From Clostridiaceae bacterium (GTDB taxonomy: Bacteria; Bacillota; Clostridia; Lachnospirales; Lachnospiraceae): DNA of 64,000 bases. Below the pieces are notes generated by a model. The model made no database searches and had not been told where the DNA came from. It saw nothing but the letters and a program-made list of their open reading frames with translations. Where the stretch lies: NCBI GenBank assembly GCA_009911065.1, contig QXWR01000012.1:1-64000 (forward strand), given 5' to 3'. Of the stretch, positions 59,410 to 64,000 are shown piece by piece; the first letter of the stretch is position 1, and each line of letters begins with the position of its first letter. Made by a program: the position numbers and the translations under genes.

Positions 59410-60954
59410 ATGGCAAAGGAAAAAGCAAATAAGGGGTTTATACTTCGGGCATTGGATACCGTAGAAAAAGTCGGAAACGGGCTTCCCAATCCGGCAACTA
59501 TTTTTTTGATGCTTACAGGAATTGTGATTGTTCTGTCAGTCATTTGTGCGGCTTGCGGCGTGTCTGTGACCTATGATTATCTGGACAGCTCCAAGGGAGA
59601 GATTACTCAGACTACTGTGTCAGCAGTGAATCTTCTGGCTCCTGACAGCATTCGCCATATGGTGACAACGGTTGTAAGTAATTTTACTGGTTTCTTCGCT
59701 TTGGGAACGGTATTTACGATTATGATTGGTGTGGGCGTTGCAGACGGAACGGGATTTATGTCTGCTCTTTTGCGGAAGGTAGCAGCTTCCACTCCAAAAG
59801 CATTTGTTACTTCTGTGGTGGTATTTTTAGGAATTATGTCTAACATTGCCTCTTCCACAGGTTATGTGGTATTGGTTCCGCTGGGGGCAATTTTGTTCAT
59901 GGCATTTGGGCGTCATCCCATCGCAGGACTTGCGGCAGCTTTTGCAGGGGTGTCAGGGGGTTGGAGTGCAAATCTGTTAATTGGAACCAATGACCCAATG
60001 TTTGCCGGTATGTCCACTCAGGCCGCTCAGATGATTGACCCTGGGTACAATGTGCTTCCGGTTTGTAACTGGTATTTTATGGTGGCATCTACGTTTTTGA
60101 TTACAGCTGTGGGAACTTTGGTGACAGACAAGATCATTGAACCTCGTTTAACTCCCTATGTGCCGGATGAGTCTGAGGTGGTGCAGGATATTGGAGACAA
60201 TGAGAAGCGAGGGATGCGTTTTGCAGGAATTACGGCTGTTGTATATTTGATCGTAATGGCAGCCTTGGTTGTTCCGGAAAACGGACTTTTGAGAAATCCG
60301 GAAACTCACTCATTTTTAAGCTCTCCATTTATGAGCGGAATTATTTTCTTTATGATGCTGCTGTTTTTGCTTCCTGGTCTGGCTTACGGTATTGGCGCTG
60401 GGTCTATTAAAAATGATAAAGATGTGGTGGCCCTGATGAATAAGACCATCAGTGGTCTGGCTAGCTTTATGGTGCTGATTTTCTTTGCGGCTCAGTTTAC
60501 AGCTTGCTTTAACTACTCTAATTTAGGGACCATCATCTCTGTATCCGGAGCTAATTTCCTGGAGTCAGTAGGATTTACAGGACTTCCGCTGGTTATTTGC
60601 TTTATTGTTTTGACTGCGTTTATCAATATTTTTATTGCGGTTGACTCTGCAAAATGGGCCATTATGGCGCCGATTTTTGTGCCGATGTTTATGCGTCTCG
60701 GCCTGTCTCCGGAGCTGACTCAGGTGGCTTATCGAATCGGTGATTCCAGCACGAATATTATTGCTCCACTGATGCCGTTTTTCGTACTGACTGTGGCATT
60801 TTTCCAGAAGTATGACAAGAAGGCAGGAATCGGAAGCGTAATTTCCACCATGCTGCCCTATTCTATTGCTTTTTTGATTGGCTGGATTATTATGTTTGCC
60901 GTGTGGTATCTGCTGAAACTGCCCTTGGGACCAGGTTCACCGATGTTTTATTAA
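59410..60954 (+). CDS. AbgT-family transporter (p-aminobenzoyl-glutamate/dipeptide type)
   Basis: A 514-residue membrane protein with about eleven to thirteen helices. Typical AbgT features: the N-terminal VEKVGNGLPNPATIFLMLTG, the GVSGGWSANLLIGTNDPMFAGMSTQAAQ loop, AIDSAKWA-like AVDSAKWAIMAPIFVPMFMRLG and a DSSTNIIAPLMPFF segment. Family members import p-aminobenzoyl-glutamate or similar small acidic peptides, or export sulfonamides. In this operon, between a C-S lyase and a peptidase, it probably imports a peptide or amino-acid conjugate. GGAGG lies 10 bases before the ATG. Confidence 0.9.
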   Translation: MAKEKANKGFILRALDTVEKVGNGLPNPATIFLMLTGIVIVLSVICAACGVSVTYDYLDSSKGEITQTTVSAVNLLAPDSIRHMVTTVVSNFTGFFALGTVFTIMIGVGVADGTGFMSALLRKVAASTPKAFVTSVVVFLGIMSNIASSTGYVVLVPLGAILFMAFGRHPIAGLAAAFAGVSGGWSANLLIGTNDPMFAGMSTQAAQMIDPGYNVLPVCNWYFMVASTFLITAVGTLVTDKIIEPRLTPYVPDESEVVQDIGDNEKRGMRFAGITAVVYLIVMAALVVPENGLLRNPETHSFLSSPFMSGIIFFMMLLFLLPGLAYGIGAGSIKNDKDVVALMNKTISGLASFMVLIFFAAQFTACFNYSNLGTIISVSGANFLESVGFTGLPLVICFIVLTAFINIFIAVDSAKWAIMAPIFVPMFMRLGLSPELTQVAYRIGDSSTNIIAPLMPFFVLTVAFFQKYDKKAGIGSVISTMLPYSIAFLIGWIIMFAVWYLLKLPLGPGSPMFY

Positions 60955-61045
60955 GGAGAAAATGATTTTTAAAAAGAAAACCGTTTGAAATGGCAAGTGG
61001 CGAGATAAAAAATAATAAGATGAAAGAAATAAGGGGTGAAAGGAT

Positions 61046-62230
61046 ATGCAGCCAAAGGAACAGAGAATCAAAGAGCTTTTAAGGGAGCGGGGACTGGATG
61101 GGGCCATTGTTTCTTCTCCGGAGAATTTTCACTATGTAACCGGTTTTGGAGGACATCAGCACACCGTATCCAGACAGTCCGGATTTACCCTGGCCGTTAT
61201 GCGGGCAGACGACAAAGCGCCTACTCACATTACCACCATGGATTTTGAGGCGGCCACGTTTCGGATAAAGGCAGCAAACACCGGATTTGTGGTGGACCCA
61301 TACGATACCTGGGTAGGATTAAAGACCTGGCCGGAGATCGCAGAAGGTGTGGTGCTGCCGGATAAGGAGCGGATGGTAAGTTCCGATGACAAGTTGGAAA
61401 AGTTTGTGAAAGAATGCGATCTGGCAGACAAAAAAATCGGTGTGGAACTAGACTATCTTTCTGTGCCGTATTATAATAAACTTAAGGAGAAATTTCCGGA
61501 GGCAGAGTTTGTCAATATTTCAGACCTGTTTGTCTATGCCCGCAGCGTGAAGACTCAGGAAGAAATCCAGATGTTCCGGGATTTATGCCGGATTGCGGAT
61601 CAAGGGTTTACAAAAGTAAGCCAGATGGTTAAGATTGGCGTGTCTGAGCAGGAAATGTCCAACTGTTTCCGCCAGGATGTGATGAAATCTGGTTTCTGTG
61701 TGCCAAGCTCCTGGTCCATGTTTTCCACAGGACCATCCGGTTCCCGTCTGACCATTCCAGAGAAGGGAATTGTGAAAGATGGAGATGTGGTGAAATTTGA
61801 TGCAGGGGTCAATGCAGAGTTTGATTTTTATACCACAGACACTTCCAGAGCCTGGGTGATAGGAAATGCAGATCCAGTTCTGTTTCAACTGAAAGATACC
61901 CTGTACGAGGGACAGAGGCGGATGATTGCTGCGGCAAAACCAGGACTTCCCATTTGTGAGCTGTATCATGCGGCTTATGACTATGTAAAGGAAAAATATC
62001 CTTCCTACCGAAGAGGACATCAGGGCCATTCCATCAGTATGGGACCGGCCACAGCAGAAGCGCCTTATATCAATGCCACGGAGACCAGACTTTTGGAGCC
62101 GGGGATGATTCTGGCCATGGAAGTACCCTGCTACATTGATGGAATCAATGGATTTAATATTGAGGATATGGTGCTGATTACAGAGACTGGGTGTGAGGTT
62201 CTCACGCCGAATACCCCTCATTATCTGTAA
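61046..62230 (+). CDS. M24-family metallopeptidase (Xaa-Pro dipeptidase/creatinase-like)
   Basis: 394 residues: an N-terminal creatinase domain (QRIKELLRERGLDGAIVSSPENFHYVTGFGG...) and a C-terminal pita-bread peptidase domain. Metal ligands appear conserved: VVKFDAGVNAEFDFYTTDTSRAW (two Asp), RRGHQGHSISMG (His), AMEVPCYI (Glu) and NIEDMVLIT (Glu). It would hydrolyse the imported peptide in the cytoplasm, or a proline dipeptide in general. AAGGGGTGAAAGGAT precedes the ATG. Co-transcribed with the lyase and transporter. Confidence 0.88.
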   Translation: MQPKEQRIKELLRERGLDGAIVSSPENFHYVTGFGGHQHTVSRQSGFTLAVMRADDKAPTHITTMDFEAATFRIKAANTGFVVDPYDTWVGLKTWPEIAEGVVLPDKERMVSSDDKLEKFVKECDLADKKIGVELDYLSVPYYNKLKEKFPEAEFVNISDLFVYARSVKTQEEIQMFRDLCRIADQGFTKVSQMVKIGVSEQEMSNCFRQDVMKSGFCVPSSWSMFSTGPSGSRLTIPEKGIVKDGDVVKFDAGVNAEFDFYTTDTSRAWVIGNADPVLFQLKDTLYEGQRRMIAAAKPGLPICELYHAAYDYVKEKYPSYRRGHQGHSISMGPATAEAPYINATETRLLEPGMILAMEVPCYIDGINGFNIEDMVLITETGCEVLTPNTPHYL

Positions 62231-62296
62231 AGAGGAAAAGGCAGAGAGAATTTTATTTTAAGATGACCCAAAAAGGGTGTAAGAAAAGAGGTAAAA

Positions 62297-63982
62297 ATGA
62301 AAGTTGTGATTGTAGGCGGTGTGGCCGGAGGCGCAGGAACCGCAGCGCGGCTGCGGAGAAATGATGAGAATGCAGAGATCATTATGCTGGAACGGGGAGA
62401 CTATATTTCTTATGCCAACTGTGGGCTTCCCTATTATGTAGGCGGGGTGATTACGGACAAAGGAGCATTACAGCTTCAGACGCCGGAGCGTTTCCACAGC
62501 CGTTTCCGTGTCGATGTGCGTACTGGCAGTGAAGCTGTGGCAGTGGACACAGAAAATAAGTGTGTCACCGTAAAACATGGAGAAGAGACTTATAAGGAAA
62601 CGTATGATAAGCTGGTTCTTTCTCCTGGCGCAGGTCCGGTACGTCCCTCCATTCCTGGAATGGAAGAGAACACGGTATTTACCTTGAGAAACATTCCGGA
62701 TACCTATGCAATTTATGACTTTGTTCAGTCCCAAAAGCCCGCTTCCTGCGCGGTTATTGGAGCAGGATTTATTGGTCTGGAGATGGCGGAGAATCTGGCA
62801 GAACAGGGAATCCAGGTTTCAGTGGTGGAAGGAGCGGCCCACGTGATGCCTCCGATTGATTTGGATATGGCTCATGGAGTTCACAATTACATCCGGGCGA
62901 AAGGGATTGAATTGTATTTGGGACAGACCTGCACAGCTATGGACAAAGAAGGGGTCATCTTAAAGGACGGACGCAAAGTAAAGGCAGATATGGTGATTTT
63001 GAGCATCGGAGTCCGTCCGGATACCGGATTTTTAAAAGACAGCGGCATTGAACTGGGGCAGAGAGGGGAGATTCTGGTAAACGAGTATATGGAAACTTCC
63101 GCAAAAGATGTGTATGCTTTGGGAGATGCAGTGTCCGTTCTTCATGTGGTCAGCCAAAAGCAGGTTCTCATTCCTCTGGCATCCCCGGCCAATAAACAGG
63201 GCCGGATTGTGGGAGATAACCTGTGCGGCAAAAAGGTTGCCTACAAGGGAAGCCAGGGTACGTCCATTATGAAGTTCTTTGATATGACGGTTGCAGTTAC
63301 CGGTGAGAAGGAGGAGAGCCTTTTGGCTTGCAACCGGCCGTTTAAGAAGGTGATCACCACCTCTTCTTCCCAGGCTGGCTATTATCCGGGAGGAGAGATG
63401 ATGACCGTCAAAACTTTGTTTGACCCGGAAAGCGGCGTTATTTTGGGCGCACAGATCGTAGGCGGAAAAGGTGTGGACAAGAGAATTGACGATCTGGCCA
63501 ACGCAGTGCGTTTTGGATTGACTGGGTATGACCTTCAGGAAATGGAGCTGGCTTATGCGCCGCCTTTCTCCTCTGCAAAAGATCCGGTGAACATGGCAGG
63601 CTATGTGATTGGAAATGTGATGGAAGGGCTTATGAAGCCGTTCTATGTGGAAGATCTGGATCAGATTCCACAGGAGGCAATCTGTTTGGATGTGCGGACG
63701 GACGAGGAGGTGGCAGGAGGGATGATTCCTGGCTTTATCCACATTCCTTTGGACAGTCTGCGGGATCGCATGAATGAGCTGGATTTGAAAAAAGAGATTT
63801 ATATTACCTGTCAAATTGGCCTGCGGGGATATTTAGCCCAGCGGATTTTAGAGCAGGCTGGGGCTAAGACCTGGAATCTGTCTGGTGGATACCGGTTTTA
63901 TGAGATGATGAAAAATGATAAAGCATCCATGGCTGCTGTGGCGGGAATGTGTACGGCCTGCGGCATGGAGGTAGAAAAGTAG
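62297..63982 (+). CDS. CoA-disulfide/persulfide reductase with C-terminal rhodanese domain
   Basis: 561 residues: FAD/NAD(P)-dependent pyridine-nucleotide disulfide oxidoreductase (FAD motif VIVGGVAGGAGTAARLRR; single active Cys in SYANCGLPYY, Cys 42; NAD motif AVIGAGFIGLEMAENLAEQG; ALGDAV FAD loop) followed by a rhodanese domain (AICLDVRTDEEVAGG, YITCQIGLRGYLAQRIL with Cys about 505). The last residues are Cys-rich (GMCTACGMEVEK). Such fusions reduce CoA-persulfide or polysulfide, passing sulfur from rhodanese to the flavin site. In this operon it probably processes the sulfur freed by the C-S lyase. Confidence 0.9.
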   Translation: MKVVIVGGVAGGAGTAARLRRNDENAEIIMLERGDYISYANCGLPYYVGGVITDKGALQLQTPERFHSRFRVDVRTGSEAVAVDTENKCVTVKHGEETYKETYDKLVLSPGAGPVRPSIPGMEENTVFTLRNIPDTYAIYDFVQSQKPASCAVIGAGFIGLEMAENLAEQGIQVSVVEGAAHVMPPIDLDMAHGVHNYIRAKGIELYLGQTCTAMDKEGVILKDGRKVKADMVILSIGVRPDTGFLKDSGIELGQRGEILVNEYMETSAKDVYALGDAVSVLHVVSQKQVLIPLASPANKQGRIVGDNLCGKKVAYKGSQGTSIMKFFDMTVAVTGEKEESLLACNRPFKKVITTSSSQAGYYPGGEMMTVKTLFDPESGVILGAQIVGGKGVDKRIDDLANAVRFGLTGYDLQEMELAYAPPFSSAKDPVNMAGYVIGNVMEGLMKPFYVEDLDQIPQEAICLDVRTDEEVAGGMIPGFIHIPLDSLRDRMNELDLKKEIYITCQIGLRGYLAQRILEQAGAKTWNLSGGYRFYEMMKNDKASMAAVAGMCTACGMEVEK

Positions 63983-64000
63983 TCCCTTTAGGCGAATCGG

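Overview
The window looks like a chromosomal segment of a monoderm anaerobic Clostridia species, most likely a Lachnospiraceae-type gut bacterium. The signs are strong AGGAGG ribosome sites, frequent TTG and GTG starts, an ANTAR-type regulator behind a type I glutamine synthetase, a BspA-like/SLH surface protein and a sigma-54 activator with a PrpR-type sensor. No tRNA, rRNA, IS element, CRISPR array or integrase was seen.

Region 1 (1-14.6 kb) is a surface-polysaccharide cluster. It holds a priming sugar-phosphate transferase, five glycosyltransferases, a Wzy-like polymerase and a Wzx-like flippase. It also holds a WbpA/WbpB/WbpD/(partial WbpE)-like set for a diacetamido-uronic acid nucleotide sugar. 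The transferase, polymerase and flippase genes are visibly AT-rich, while the precursor-synthesis block is less so, giving a mosaic. One gene here (7.69-9.59 kb) has an in-frame TGA ahead of its start and a nine-G tract.

Region 2 (14.6-33.1 kb) is housekeeping: glnA with an attenuator-like leader and an ANTAR regulator, dapF, a cell-wall amidase, a membrane-anchored polysaccharide deacetylase, a D,D-carboxypeptidase, a DHH phosphoesterase, purE-purM-purN-purD, a chemoreceptor, and a MurNAc recycling unit (RpiR regulator, murQ, PTS transporter).

Region 3 (33.2-37.05 kb, minus strand) is one 1285-residue secreted mosaic protein: acidic Ser/Glu repeats, a cysteine-peptidase-like domain, BspA-type leucine-rich repeats, an Asn/Gly/Asp repeat and SLH-like repeats.

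Region 4 (37.27-55.15 kb) is the most unusual part. It is a one-directional cluster that reads as a contractile injection (type VI-like) system in a Gram-positive background. It encodes a large sheath-like protein that may join TssB- and TssC-like parts, an Hcp-like tube, two FHA proteins, two PP2C-like proteins (one with a membrane segment and a TPR-like tail), three unrecognised structural candidates, an Hsp70/actin-fold ATPase, a PAAR-like DUF4280 tip, a 36-residue protein, a VgrG-like spike and a pentapeptide-repeat protein. It ends with an HNH nuclease effector candidate flanked by likely adaptor and immunity genes. No capsid, terminase, lysis or integration genes are present, and no recognisable TssJLM or ClpV.

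Region 5 (55.2-64 kb) has dtd, then a PrpR-like sigma-54 activator. A close match to a -24/-12 promoter follows, leading into a four-gene operon: PatB-type C-S lyase, AbgT-family transporter, M24 peptidase, and a CoA-disulfide-reductase/rhodanese fusion. Together these suggest uptake and breakdown of a cysteine-containing peptide or conjugate with handling of the released sulfur.
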